From Desulfuromonas sp964536375 (lineage in GTDB: Bacteria > Desulfobacterota > Desulfuromonadia > Desulfuromonadales > Desulfuromonadaceae): a DNA stretch of 40,429 nucleotides. Location: the NCBI GenBank assembly GCA_964536375.1, contig CAZHXF010000025.1, positions 1 through 40,429 on the forward strand, written 5' to 3'. The notes under the pieces are model-generated. The model ran no database searches. It was not told the origin of the DNA and saw nothing but the letters and a program-made list of their open reading frames with translations. Positions 1 to 7,878 of the stretch are shown here, piece after piece (within the stretch, counting starts at the first letter, position 1; the number at the start of each line of letters is the position of its first letter). The translations under genes and the position numbers were made by a program.

Positions 1-88
1 ATCCAGAGATTTTGCATAGATTTCTAGACTCCCGCCTGCGCGAGAGTGCCGACCTGTGTGGCGATAGCGGAAGATTGGTATTAATCAG
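1..88. repeat. Partial copy of a dispersed hairpin repeat
   Basis: This stretch aligns without gaps to 29866-29953, with about ten mismatches over 88 bases. The window begins inside the element: the right arm of the hairpin (CTGCGCGAGAGTG, about 36-48) is present, while the left arm, which carries GCTCGCGAAAGCGGG in the other copy, lies outside. It ends in the tail GCGGAAGATTGGTATTAATC, immediately before the hemE ribosome binding site, so hemE transcription or its leader must pass through it. The arms resemble the widespread intergenic repeats built on CCCGCGAAAGCGGG and CCCGCCTGCGCGGG. Confidence 0.8.
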
Positions 89-110
89 GAACAATAAAGG
101 AATTTTTCTT

Positions 111-1145
111 ATGTCTGAATACAACTTTATCAAAGCTTGTTGGGGTCAACCAGTTGATCGTGTTCCGGTATGGCTTATGCGTCAAGCTGGGCGTTATCTG
201 CCCCAGTATCGTGAAGTTCGTTCACGCGGCGCAGGAACTTTTCTTGATCTGTGCAAAGATCCTCAGCGCGCGGCGGAAGTATCCATTCAGCCTATTGATA
301 TTCTTGATGCTGATGCCGCTATCATGTTTTCCGATATTCTCACCCCGGTTGAGCCGATGGGTATGGAGCTTGATTTTGTTCCCGGTCCACTATTTGCCCA
401 CCCGATTCGCACTAAGGCTGATGTCGATGCGCTTAGCGTACCCGAGGATATGGCGGTAGCAGTCTCTTATGTGCCGGCGATAATTAAGTTGTTGCGTAAG
501 GCGTTAGAGGGGCGCGTGCCACTGATCGGTTTTGGTGGGGCACCGTTTACCTTGGCGTGCTATATGGTTGAGGGTAAAGGTAGTAAAGATTTTGCTGCAT
601 TGAAGCAGATGATGTACAGCGACCCAAGCTTATATCATGCCCTGATGGAAAAGATAACCGAGATGGATCGGCGTTATCTGAATATGCAGATAGAAGCTGG
701 TGCGCAGACCATTCAGATATTTGATACCTGGGGTGGTTTAGTGTCACCGCACGATTTTGAGAAATTTGTCCTGCCCTACAGCAAGAAATTGATCGCTGGT
801 TTGAACCGTAAGGATATTCCGGTAATCTATTTTGTCAAAGGCGCTGGCACCATGTTGGAGATGGTAAAAGAAGCGGGCAGTGATGTTATCGGTCTTGATT
901 GGCATATAGATCTGGGTAAAGCGCGTGATATCCTGGGCGATGATGTGGCAGTTCAGGGCAATTTAGATCCATCGGTGTTGTACGCGCCGGATGCTTATAT
1001 CGAGCAGGAGGTGCAGCGTATCCTCAACGAAAACGGCGATCGTCCCGGCTTCATTTTTAACCTCGGTCATGGCATTACCCCATCCGTAGCTCCGGCTAAG
1101 GCTGTTTTTATGGTGGATGCAGTGCATCGTCTGAGTCAGAAATAG
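111..1145 (+). CDS. hemE: Uroporphyrinogen decarboxylase HemE
   Basis: Cytoplasmic enzyme that removes the four acetate carboxyls of uroporphyrinogen III to give coproporphyrinogen III in haem synthesis. The 344 residues match the usual family length. The N-terminal signature PVWLMRQAGRYLPQYR holds the substrate-binding arginines, and the second family signature GFGGAPFTLACYMVEG follows at about 143. The ATG at 111 is chosen because AAAGGA (96-101) precedes it at good spacing and the protein then begins as family members do; the frame is open back to position 12, but that part lies in the upstream repeat. hemH follows after a terminator-like hairpin and HemG is encoded 5 kb on, so the last haem steps are loosely clustered. 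Identification is secure. Confidence 0.97.
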   Translation: MSEYNFIKACWGQPVDRVPVWLMRQAGRYLPQYREVRSRGAGTFLDLCKDPQRAAEVSIQPIDILDADAAIMFSDILTPVEPMGMELDFVPGPLFAHPIRTKADVDALSVPEDMAVAVSYVPAIIKLLRKALEGRVPLIGFGGAPFTLACYMVEGKGSKDFAALKQMMYSDPSLYHALMEKITEMDRRYLNMQIEAGAQTIQIFDTWGGLVSPHDFEKFVLPYSKKLIAGLNRKDIPVIYFVKGAGTMLEMVKEAGSDVIGLDWHIDLGKARDILGDDVAVQGNLDPSVLYAPDAYIEQEVQRILNENGDRPGFIFNLGHGITPSVAPAKAVFMVDAVHRLSQK

Positions 1146-1173
1146 GTAGGGTTTGCTCGGACAGAACAGACAT

Positions 1174-1204
1174 AAAGGCGATGCGGCAACGTATCGCCTT
1201 TTTT
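1174..1204 (+). terminator. Rho-independent terminator between hemE and hemH
   Basis: The stem AAAGGCGAT / ATCGCCTTT with a ten-base loop is followed by a run of T. It ends only about 20 bases before the hemH start, so it probably reduces or separates hemH transcription from hemE rather than allowing a simple operon. Confidence 0.8.
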
Positions 1205-1226
1205 AATATTTATGAAAGCGAGTGCA

Positions 1227-2186
1227 ATGACACAAGCAAAAAAAGCTCTGGTGTTGCTCAATATGGGCGGACCGGATTCCATAGCTGCGGTGGAGCCGTT
1301 TCTTTATAATCTGTTTTCTGACCGCGATCTGATCCAATTGCCATTGGGGGCGTTGTTACAGAAACCTTTTGCGCGGTTGCTTTCCTATTTTCGCGCCAAA
1401 ACAGTGCGGGAAAATTATCGCCGCATAGGGGGTAAAACACCGCAGCTAGCTTGGAGCCGATTGCAGGCGGAAAAAACTGCGCAGATGCTGGGTGGGCAGT
1501 GGCAAGGCTATGTCGCTATGCGGTATTGGCACCCGCGTGCCGATGAGGTGGTGGCGCAATTGCGCGCTGATGGGATAACTCATGCATTAGTGGTGTCGCT
1601 TTATCCCCACTATACCGGGGCAACAACGGGTAGCAGTATCAAAGATTTTAAGGCTGCTCAACAGCGGCTGTATCCGCAATTAACGTGTAAATATATTGAA
1701 CAATGGCATGATTGGCCAGCGTACCTTGATGCCATGGCTGAGTGTGTGAGTGCAGGTTTAGCGGCAATGCCTGACAGCGAGCGCGAGCGGGTGTCAATTT
1801 TGTTTTCTGCCCACGCCTTGCCGCAGAAATTTATTGATCGCGGTGATCCGTATAAAGATCATGTTGATGAAACTATCGCTGGAGTGATGGTGCGGGTGGG
1901 AGACTATGCTTACCAAGTTGGTTATCAAAGTCGCAGTGGTCCGGTAAAATGGATGGAACCAGATACGCGTGAACTTATAGCCGCAGCAGGTAGTGAGCAA
2001 CGAGCACTGTTAGTGGTGCCGGTATCCTTTGTCTCTGATCATATCGAAACATTGGAAGAGGTTGATGTCGAGTTTCGTGACTATGCTGCTGTCCATAATG
2101 TGCCGTGGTTTGGGCGCGCGCCGGCATTGAACGATAGACCTTTATTTATTAAAGCACTATGCGAACTGGCGCGGCACGCGCTATAA
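1227..2186 (+). CDS. hemH: Ferrochelatase HemH
   Basis: Inserts ferrous iron into the porphyrin at the end of haem synthesis. The protein (319 residues) starts with the family's VLLNMGGPD motif, has the catalytic-histidine motif ILFSAHALPQ at about 190, YQSRSGPVKW in the middle, and the glutamate-containing motif SDHIETLEEVD near 270. An in-frame ATG at 1212 would add five residues but has only the T-rich terminator tail in front of it; ATG 1227 has a weak GCGAG site. Whether the substrate is protoporphyrin IX or coproporphyrin III cannot be read directly, but the accompanying HemE and HemY-type oxidase are compatible with either late route; the protoporphyrin route is more usual in Gram-negative bacteria. 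Confidence 0.95.
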   Translation: MTQAKKALVLLNMGGPDSIAAVEPFLYNLFSDRDLIQLPLGALLQKPFARLLSYFRAKTVRENYRRIGGKTPQLAWSRLQAEKTAQMLGGQWQGYVAMRYWHPRADEVVAQLRADGITHALVVSLYPHYTGATTGSSIKDFKAAQQRLYPQLTCKYIEQWHDWPAYLDAMAECVSAGLAAMPDSERERVSILFSAHALPQKFIDRGDPYKDHVDETIAGVMVRVGDYAYQVGYQSRSGPVKWMEPDTRELIAAAGSEQRALLVVPVSFVSDHIETLEEVDVEFRDYAAVHNVPWFGRAPALNDRPLFIKALCELARHAL

Positions 2187-2273
2187 TATCTACCCATAAA
2201 TTAAGTTTTTTGTACAATGCTGGCTGATTGTTGATTGTAGCACCCTAGCAACAGAAATTGCAGGAGGGTAAAG

Positions 2274-2636
2274 ATGAGTTTGAGTGTCGGTCGTGAACCA
2301 AATACCATGATGAAGGTCGTCATCCTAACGCACAACTATCGGGTTGTGGGTAAAGTGTATGTCAAAAAAGGGACGCGGCTGACGGATATGGTGTGTGAAG
2401 CGCGTCAGTTTATTGCCGTCGCTGCAGCTCAGGTATGGGAGCGCCAGAGCGGGAATAATCTGCTGCAAGCCGGATTCATCAATGTCAGTCGGGATGAGAT
2501 TGAAATTATTCTTCCGGCAGATGAAGTTAATTGTGAAGTCAGCGACATGGGCAGCCTTGGCACTTGGCTGGTACAGCAACAGCGAGAGGCTGATGTTGGG
2601 CATGAAGATATTAGTCTTGACTTAGATTTAGACTAA
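2274..2636 (+). CDS. Small DUF6812-like protein
   Basis: A 120-residue cytoplasmic protein with no signal peptide or membrane segment. The core (about 13-85) has alternating beta strands, VVILTHNYRVVGKVYVKKGTRLTDMV and a later IINVSRDEI-like strand, which resembles the DUF6812 type (small proteins of the form 'x-T-xx-Y-R-I-x-G-x-L-x-x-x-x-G-x-R-L-x-D'). This assignment is from memory of the pattern and has no biochemical meaning yet. The C-terminus is acidic (ending DLDLD). A perfect AGGAGG at 2262-2267 sets the ATG at 2274. It sits upstream of two pilT-type genes, so a link to pilus control is possible but unproven. Confidence 0.75.
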   Translation: MSLSVGREPNTMMKVVILTHNYRVVGKVYVKKGTRLTDMVCEARQFIAVAAAQVWERQSGNNLLQAGFINVSRDEIEIILPADEVNCEVSDMGSLGTWLVQQQREADVGHEDISLDLDLD

Positions 2637-2749
2637 CTTCTTGTAGTTTACTGCTTACCTGGTTCAGTTCACGGGACTACCTGACGAAGTCATGCAATGG
2701 TATCAAATGGGGATAAGATAAAACTAAAAAAGCCGATGGGGAGTTTGTC

Positions 2750-4156
2750 ATGACTGAATTTGATCAGTTTGTGGAAAAGGTGGTGATGCACAACAAGTTA
2801 GCCACCCCTGAATTACTCCAGCAGGCTAAAGATTACCTGCTCAGACATCCTGAACTTGAGTTGAGCGATCTGCTGGTGCGTGCTGGGTCTTTAAAAGCCG
2901 GGCAGATAGAAAAAATAAGGCAGAAGTTTAACGAAACGCAAATCAGTAAAGCTGTCTTTCCGGTAGAAACTCAATGCCGAGCTAGTGAACAGCAATCTGC
3001 CCCTGTTGTAGCAGTTCAACAGCCACTAGCGCAGGTCTCTCCTGCTGCATCACCAGGCGCTGCCTCAGAATTTTCCTCCTTTACCACTCTAGAACAATAT
3101 TTAACCTATGCGCGCCAAGCTGGCGCATCAGATTTACACATCAATGCTGGATCACCTCCGCTGGTGCGTATTGATGGTCAACTGCGGCAACTCCAGCGCC
3201 AGCCATTTACGGCACAAGAGGCAGAAAAACTATTGTTTGCTGTGCTTGATGGCGCGCAAAAAGAGCGTTTATGCGAGCAGTTTTCCTTGGATACCTGTTG
3301 TCAGATTGAAGGGTTGGGGCGTTATCGCAGTTGCTTCGCCCGGCAAAGCCGTGGTTGGGATGGTTCATTTCGTATTGTCGATCAGCAGGTGCCAAGTTTT
3401 GACCAGTTGCAGCTACCCGAAAAACTTAAACAGCTGACCGAATATAATCAGGGTTTGGTGTTGATTGCCGGACCAAGTGGTTGTGGTAAAACCACAACTA
3501 TGGCAGCGATGATTGAGTTGATAAATCAAAATCGGGATGAGCATATCATCACCATGGAAGATCCGATTGAGTATGTATTTCAACCGGCAAAATCCCATAT
3601 AAGTCAGCGTCAAGTGGGGGCACATACTATCAGCTTTTCTGCGGCTTTGCGCGCAGCGTTGCGTGAGGATCCCGATGTGATAATGATTGGCGAATTACGT
3701 GATCGCGAGACAGCGACGCTGGCAATATCCGCAGCAGAGACTGGTCATCTGGTATTTGCTTCGTTGCACACCACGGGCGCAGCCCAAACCATCAGCCGAA
3801 TACTTGATTTTTTCCCTGCTGATCAACAGGGGCAGATTCGCTCCATGGTCAGTGAGTCAATTCGCGGTATCATCTGTCAGCGCTTGATTCCCCGCAGTGA
3901 TGGAGTTGGGCGTGCCATGGCGCTGGAGGTGTTATTTAACAATACTGCCATCGGCAATCTCATTCGTGAAAATCGTATGTTTCAGTTGCCGACCATGATG
4001 CAGATAAACCGCGATAAGGGGATGTGTCAATTGGAAGATTCGCTACAAAAACTAGTTGATGAACAGGAGATTGACGGAGTTGAGGCATGGTTTGAGGCGG
4101 CCAATAAGTCGCCGTTCAAACAGTATCAGCCCGAGGTTATATCCGCGCCGGAGTAA
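2750..4156 (+). CDS. PilT-type retraction ATPase with extra N-terminal domain
   Basis: Hexameric ATPase family that powers type IV pilus retraction at the inner membrane. Residues about 112-455 are a full PilT: ASDLHI at 126, Walker A GPSGCGKTTT (241-250), Asp box TMEDPIEY (269-275), Walker B IMIGELRD (311-318), His box near 340 (ASLHTTGA), and a C-terminal AIGNLIRE (400-407) corresponding to the retraction motif AIRNLIRE. Before it lies a helical 60-residue segment (about 1-62) and then a Gln/Pro/Ala-rich linker (about 70-108), making the protein some 110 residues longer than ordinary PilT. The N-terminal segment looks like the small helical N-domains of GspE/PilB-type ATPases. GGGGAG just upstream fixes the ATG. 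A second PilT follows after 70 bases. Confidence 0.9.
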   Translation: MTEFDQFVEKVVMHNKLATPELLQQAKDYLLRHPELELSDLLVRAGSLKAGQIEKIRQKFNETQISKAVFPVETQCRASEQQSAPVVAVQQPLAQVSPAASPGAASEFSSFTTLEQYLTYARQAGASDLHINAGSPPLVRIDGQLRQLQRQPFTAQEAEKLLFAVLDGAQKERLCEQFSLDTCCQIEGLGRYRSCFARQSRGWDGSFRIVDQQVPSFDQLQLPEKLKQLTEYNQGLVLIAGPSGCGKTTTMAAMIELINQNRDEHIITMEDPIEYVFQPAKSHISQRQVGAHTISFSAALRAALREDPDVIMIGELRDRETATLAISAAETGHLVFASLHTTGAAQTISRILDFFPADQQGQIRSMVSESIRGIICQRLIPRSDGVGRAMALEVLFNNTAIGNLIRENRMFQLPTMMQINRDKGMCQLEDSLQKLVDEQEIDGVEAWFEAANKSPFKQYQPEVISAPE

Positions 4157-4226
4157 ATATGGGTGTTGGGAATTGCAGGTGTTAATAGCTGGTCGCTAGC
4201 GATAATTACTGGCGTGGAGATTACTG

Positions 4227-5282
4227 ATGGCAAAGATAGATAGGTTGTTTGATATAATGCTCGACCATGGTGCTTCCGATATGCACCTGCTGCAAGGACA
4301 ACCACCAAAAATACGCGAACATGGTCGTATGGTCGTCCTCGAGGGTGAAGCGGTTATTGATGAAGAAACGATGGTGGCATATCTAAAAGAGATCTGTGTG
4401 CCCGAGCGTTGGGTCGAGTTTCTTGAGCGCCATGATCTTGATTTTGCCTATGAAAAAGATGCAAAGTCACGTTTTCGCGCCAATTATTACGGTCAATTGC
4501 ATGGTATGGCAGCGGTTTTTCGTGTTATTCCGACTAAAATACTCACCCTTGCCGATTTAGGTCTGCCTGAGGTGCTGAAATCTTTTGCCGCACTACGTTC
4601 TGGATTGGTTCTGGTAACCGGTCCTACTGGTAGTGGTAAGTCAACTACCTTGGCGGCTATTATTGATTATATTAACGATAATTATTCACGCTATATTTTA
4701 ACTATCGAAGAACCCATAGAGTTTGTTCATCCCAACAAAAGCAGTGTGTTTTGTCAGCGCGAAGTGGGTAATGATGTGCGTTCCTTTGGTGAGGGTTTGC
4801 ACACCGCCTGTCGTCAAGATTGCGATGTTATACTGGTCGGTGAAATGCGTGATTACGAGACTATTTCACTGGCGCTGTCTGCGGCTTCTATGGGGACATT
4901 GGTGTTTGGGACTCTGCATACTAACTCAGCGGTGAAAACTATAGATCGTATTATTGATGTTTTCCCCGCCGATCAGCAGGGGATGGCGCGTACCATGCTG
5001 GCTGATTCGTTGCGCGGTATTTGTGCTCAGTTGTTGTTGAAGAAACAGGGCGGCGGGCGGATAGCTGCAAATGAGATTCTCCTCGGTACTACCGCTTTAT
5101 CTGCAAGCATCCGGGAAAATAATGTCAGCAATATTCGCAATATTATTCAGGGTGGCAAGCGCCAAGGGATGCAAATGATGGACGACGTGCTGGCTGATTA
5201 CTTGAAACAGGAATTGATAACCGCCGAAGAAGCCTACATGAAGGCGCAGGATAAAAATCGCTTTGCCCTCAAAAATGAATAG
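4227..5282 (+). CDS. pilT: PilT/PilU-type twitching motility ATPase
   Basis: A 351-residue retraction ATPase of normal PilT length with no N-terminal extension. It has ASDMHLLQGQPPKIREHG at the N-terminus, Walker A GPTGSGKSTT (132-141), TIEEPIEF (159-166), Walker B ILVGEMRD (202-209) and LHTNSAVKTIDRIIDVFP. The motif usually written RxDPDVI is here RQDCDVI, with Cys199 in place of Pro. The retraction motif AIRNLIRE is degenerate (ASIRENN), which makes it closer to PilU-like accessory ATPases. Pairing with the preceding PilT parallels pilT-pilU pairs elsewhere; the two probably act on the same pilus machine. No other pil genes are in the window. Confidence 0.9.
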   Translation: MAKIDRLFDIMLDHGASDMHLLQGQPPKIREHGRMVVLEGEAVIDEETMVAYLKEICVPERWVEFLERHDLDFAYEKDAKSRFRANYYGQLHGMAAVFRVIPTKILTLADLGLPEVLKSFAALRSGLVLVTGPTGSGKSTTLAAIIDYINDNYSRYILTIEEPIEFVHPNKSSVFCQREVGNDVRSFGEGLHTACRQDCDVILVGEMRDYETISLALSAASMGTLVFGTLHTNSAVKTIDRIIDVFPADQQGMARTMLADSLRGICAQLLLKKQGGGRIAANEILLGTTALSASIRENNVSNIRNIIQGGKRQGMQMMDDVLADYLKQELITAEEAYMKAQDKNRFALKNE

Positions 5283-5313
5283 TAATTAGCTGCTCCAGCG
5301 GTGTTTTTTGTGC

Positions 5314-6213
5314 TTACAGTCCTAGCTGGTTTAATTGTTCTACAAGTTTTTTTTGTTCATCGCTGAGTTGTTTTGGTATAGCGACCATAATTTGTGCATA
5401 CAGATCTCCGGTGGAGTGCTTGCCATGCGCCGGCACCCCGTGACCTTTGAGGCGAATTTTACCCCCGTTAGCAGTCCCTGCTGGGACTTTGATCCGTTTT
5501 TCACCCTCTAATGTCGGAACCGGAAAACTTGTACCTAGGCACATCCCGCTGAAGGGTATATTGACCTGAACTTGTAGATTGTTACCTTCGCGGATAAAAA
5601 CAGGATCCTTGTCTACGCTCACCTCTAGCAGCAGATCTCCTGTTGACCCGCCACTAGTACTGGTGCCACCTTTGCCAGCTACGCGCAGTTTCTGTCCACT
5701 TTCTATGCCGGCCGGTATACGCACCTGAATTTGCTCATCCTGATTGTTGTGCTGATAATGAATCATCCGTTCCCCGCCAGTTACTGCCTGACGCAGTGGG
5801 ATGTTGATGCGCATGATATAGTCCTGTCCCTTTACTGGGCGCGGGCGGCGCTGGTGAAATGTCTGGCTGTGGCTGGTTCTGCCGCCACGATTACCGAACA
5901 GTTGGCTGAACATGTCCTCATTTCCGCCGAATTCGCGAAATATGTCACCAAAATCCGCGCCGCGGAAAATATCTTCCTGAGAGTATTTTTGGTGGAAACC
6001 TGCATCACCAAATTGGTCGTATTGCTGTTTTTTCTCAGTGTCACTGAGTACGGCATAAGCTTCGCTGATCTCTTTGAAACGTTCCTCTGCCTGCTTGTCA
6101 CCAGCATTTTTGTCGGGATGATATTTTATTGCCAATTTGCGATAAGTTTTTTTTATCTCGGCGGCAGTGGCTGATTTTTCGATGCCTAGAGTTGCGTAGT
6201 AGTCTTTTGCCAT
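5314..6213 (-). CDS. cbpA: CbpA-like DnaJ-family co-chaperone
   Basis: J-domain protein that stimulates a DnaK ATPase. The J-domain (1-70) carries HPD in KYHPDKNAGD; a Gly/Phe-rich stretch follows (FGGNEDMFSQLFGNRGG), then the two beta-sandwich C-terminal substrate domains (about 130-295). There is no Cys-rich zinc finger, so it is the class II (CbpA/DjlA-independent) type rather than DnaJ proper. Length 299 is typical. AGGAG precedes the ATG at 6213. It is transcribed opposite to its neighbours. The twin Hsp70 operon at 24-29 kb in the same window has no J-protein of its own, but no evidence ties the two together. Confidence 0.9.
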   Translation of the reverse strand: MAKDYYATLGIEKSATAAEIKKTYRKLAIKYHPDKNAGDKQAEERFKEISEAYAVLSDTEKKQQYDQFGDAGFHQKYSQEDIFRGADFGDIFREFGGNEDMFSQLFGNRGGRTSHSQTFHQRRPRPVKGQDYIMRINIPLRQAVTGGERMIHYQHNNQDEQIQVRIPAGIESGQKLRVAGKGGTSTSGGSTGDLLLEVSVDKDPVFIREGNNLQVQVNIPFSGMCLGTSFPVPTLEGEKRIKVPAGTANGGKIRLKGHGVPAHGKHSTGDLYAQIMVAIPKQLSDEQKKLVEQLNQLGL

Positions 6214-6394
6214 GATTGCTCCTGTTGGTGTGTGACCTGCCTTTCTGCGCGATAAGCAGGGGTAATCAATATAAGTCTGCCTTTGCCTCAGGTCAAGGGT
6301 GAGCTGTGGATAATTTAACCTTTTTTTTGGTAAAATGGTGCTATATTACCTGCCAATGTTGATAGTTTAGTATTGGGAACAAGGAGTGTGCTTA

Positions 6395-7798
6395 ATGAGA
6401 AAAATTGTTGTTGTTGGTGCTGGTATTTCAGGGTTGGCTACCGCTTATACTTTGGAACAGCAAGCGCGGGAAAAAAATTTAGATATACAGGTAACGGTGG
6501 TTGAAAAGCAACAGCGTTGCGGGGGGAAAATCTGGAGTCGCCACGAGGATGGTTATCTGTGTGAGTGGGGCCCAAATGGATTTCTCGATAATAAGCCCGC
6601 TACTTTAGATTTGTGCAAGGTGCTGAATATAAATAATGAACTGCTGCGTTCTGACGATAATGCGCGTAAGCGCTTTATCTTTAGTGCCAATAAGCTTCAT
6701 CAACTACCAGAAAATGGACCTCAATTCTTTGCTTCAGATTTGCTCAGTTGGCCAGGGAAGTTGCGCTTGGTAGCTGAATTAGCCGTGGCAGTGAAAAAAG
6801 GTGATACCGATGAAACACTGGCTGAATTCGGTCGGCGCCGTTTGGGAGCTGAAGCACTGGATAAGTTAATTGCTCCCATGGCCGGCGGTATTTTTGCCGG
6901 TGATCCAGAAACTATGAGCGTGAAAAGTTGTTTCCCGCGCATTGTTGAGTTGGAACAACAATATGGTGGTCTGCTCAAAGCTATGATGAAGATGGCGCGG
7001 CAAAAACGGGCTGAGCGTAAGGCTGGCAAGCAGGTTGCCAGTGCTGCTGGTCCGGGGGGGGTGCTGACGTCTTTCACTGGTGGTATTCAGCAACTCACCG
7101 ATTCTTTAACCCAGGCAATTTCTGGTGAAATTCGTCGTGGACTCGGGGTAGATAGCATTGAGCACTACGATGACTATGTCTTGGAGTTAAGTGATGGCAG
7201 TTTGCTGGATGCCGATGTTGTCATCAGCGCTGCTCCGTCAAATGCTTTGGCCCCAATAATAACTAAGCTTCGACCTGAAGCAGGGAAGTTATTGGATAAA
7301 ATACCTTATGCGCCCATGAACATAGTTTGTCTGGGCTATTCACGCGACCAGCTTCATTGCGATCTGAATGGTTTTGGCTATTTGATTCCACGTCAGGAAG
7401 GTTGTTCTGTTTTGGGTACATTATGGGATTCGAGCATATTTGCCGGGCGGGCACCGCAAGGTAAGGTGATGTTGCGTTCCATGATGGGCGGGGCTACCAG
7501 ACCACAGGTTGCTGATCTTACTGATGACCAAGTACAAATTTTAGTTCAGGCTGATCTCGAAAGAATAATGGGAATTAAAATCTCCCCTGAATTTGTGCGC
7601 ATTTACCGTCACCAATATGCTATTCCGCAGTATGTTTGTGGTCATGGAAATCTGGTTAAACAGGTGCGTAACGAATTGCGCGATCTGCCCGGATTCTTTT
7701 TAACTGGGAATGCCTATGATGGTATTGGTCTGAATGACTGCGTTAACAATGCCAACAAAACAGCTCAACAGGTGATGGATTTTATCTCAGCTGAATAG
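6395..7798 (+). CDS. hemG: Protoporphyrinogen oxidase (HemY/PPOX type)
   Basis: FAD-dependent oxidase converting protoporphyrinogen IX to protoporphyrin IX (or coproporphyrinogen to coproporphyrin in the alternative route). The N-terminus IVVVGAGISGLATAY is the dinucleotide-binding loop, followed by GGKIWSRHEDGYLCEWGPNGF, the family's FAD/substrate segment; the C-terminus has LTGNAYDGIGLNDCV, the second FAD-contact motif. At 467 residues it is full length. AAGGAG at 6381-6386 fits ATG 6395; an in-frame GTG at 6386 overlaps this site and is unlikely. With hemE and hemH nearby it completes a late haem set in 7.7 kb. The symbol hemG is used in this lineage although the protein is of the HemY fold, not the flavodoxin-like E. 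coli HemG. Confidence 0.93.
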   Translation: MRKIVVVGAGISGLATAYTLEQQAREKNLDIQVTVVEKQQRCGGKIWSRHEDGYLCEWGPNGFLDNKPATLDLCKVLNINNELLRSDDNARKRFIFSANKLHQLPENGPQFFASDLLSWPGKLRLVAELAVAVKKGDTDETLAEFGRRRLGAEALDKLIAPMAGGIFAGDPETMSVKSCFPRIVELEQQYGGLLKAMMKMARQKRAERKAGKQVASAAGPGGVLTSFTGGIQQLTDSLTQAISGEIRRGLGVDSIEHYDDYVLELSDGSLLDADVVISAAPSNALAPIITKLRPEAGKLLDKIPYAPMNIVCLGYSRDQLHCDLNGFGYLIPRQEGCSVLGTLWDSSIFAGRAPQGKVMLRSMMGGATRPQVADLTDDQVQILVQADLERIMGIKISPEFVRIYRHQYAIPQYVCGHGNLVKQVRNELRDLPGFFLTGNAYDGIGLNDCVNNANKTAQQVMDFISAE

Positions 7799-7818
7799 TC
7801 TCATTTTTTGCCCAGCAA

Positions 7819-7853
7819 GAAGCCCCATAGTGCTATCACTATGGGGCTTTTAT
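7819..7853 (+). terminator. Strong terminator after hemG
   Basis: A perfect 12-bp stem, AGCCCCATAGTG / CACTATGGGGCT with a CTAT loop, followed by TTTATT. It lies between convergent hemG and the chemoreceptor gene; the T tract is on the plus strand, so it mainly serves hemG. Confidence 0.92.
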
Positions 7854-7878
7854 TGTCTGTACCTTTTTACTACTACCG

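Noticed and set aside
12..110. Longer N-terminus for HemE (in-frame start at 12)
   Set aside because: The extra 33 codons are the dispersed repeat, not HemE-like, and the ribosome site lies just before ATG 111.
5282..5314. Terminator between the second PilT and the J-protein gene
   Set aside because: GCTGCTCCAGC followed by a T-run has only a four-base stem; too weak to list as a feature.
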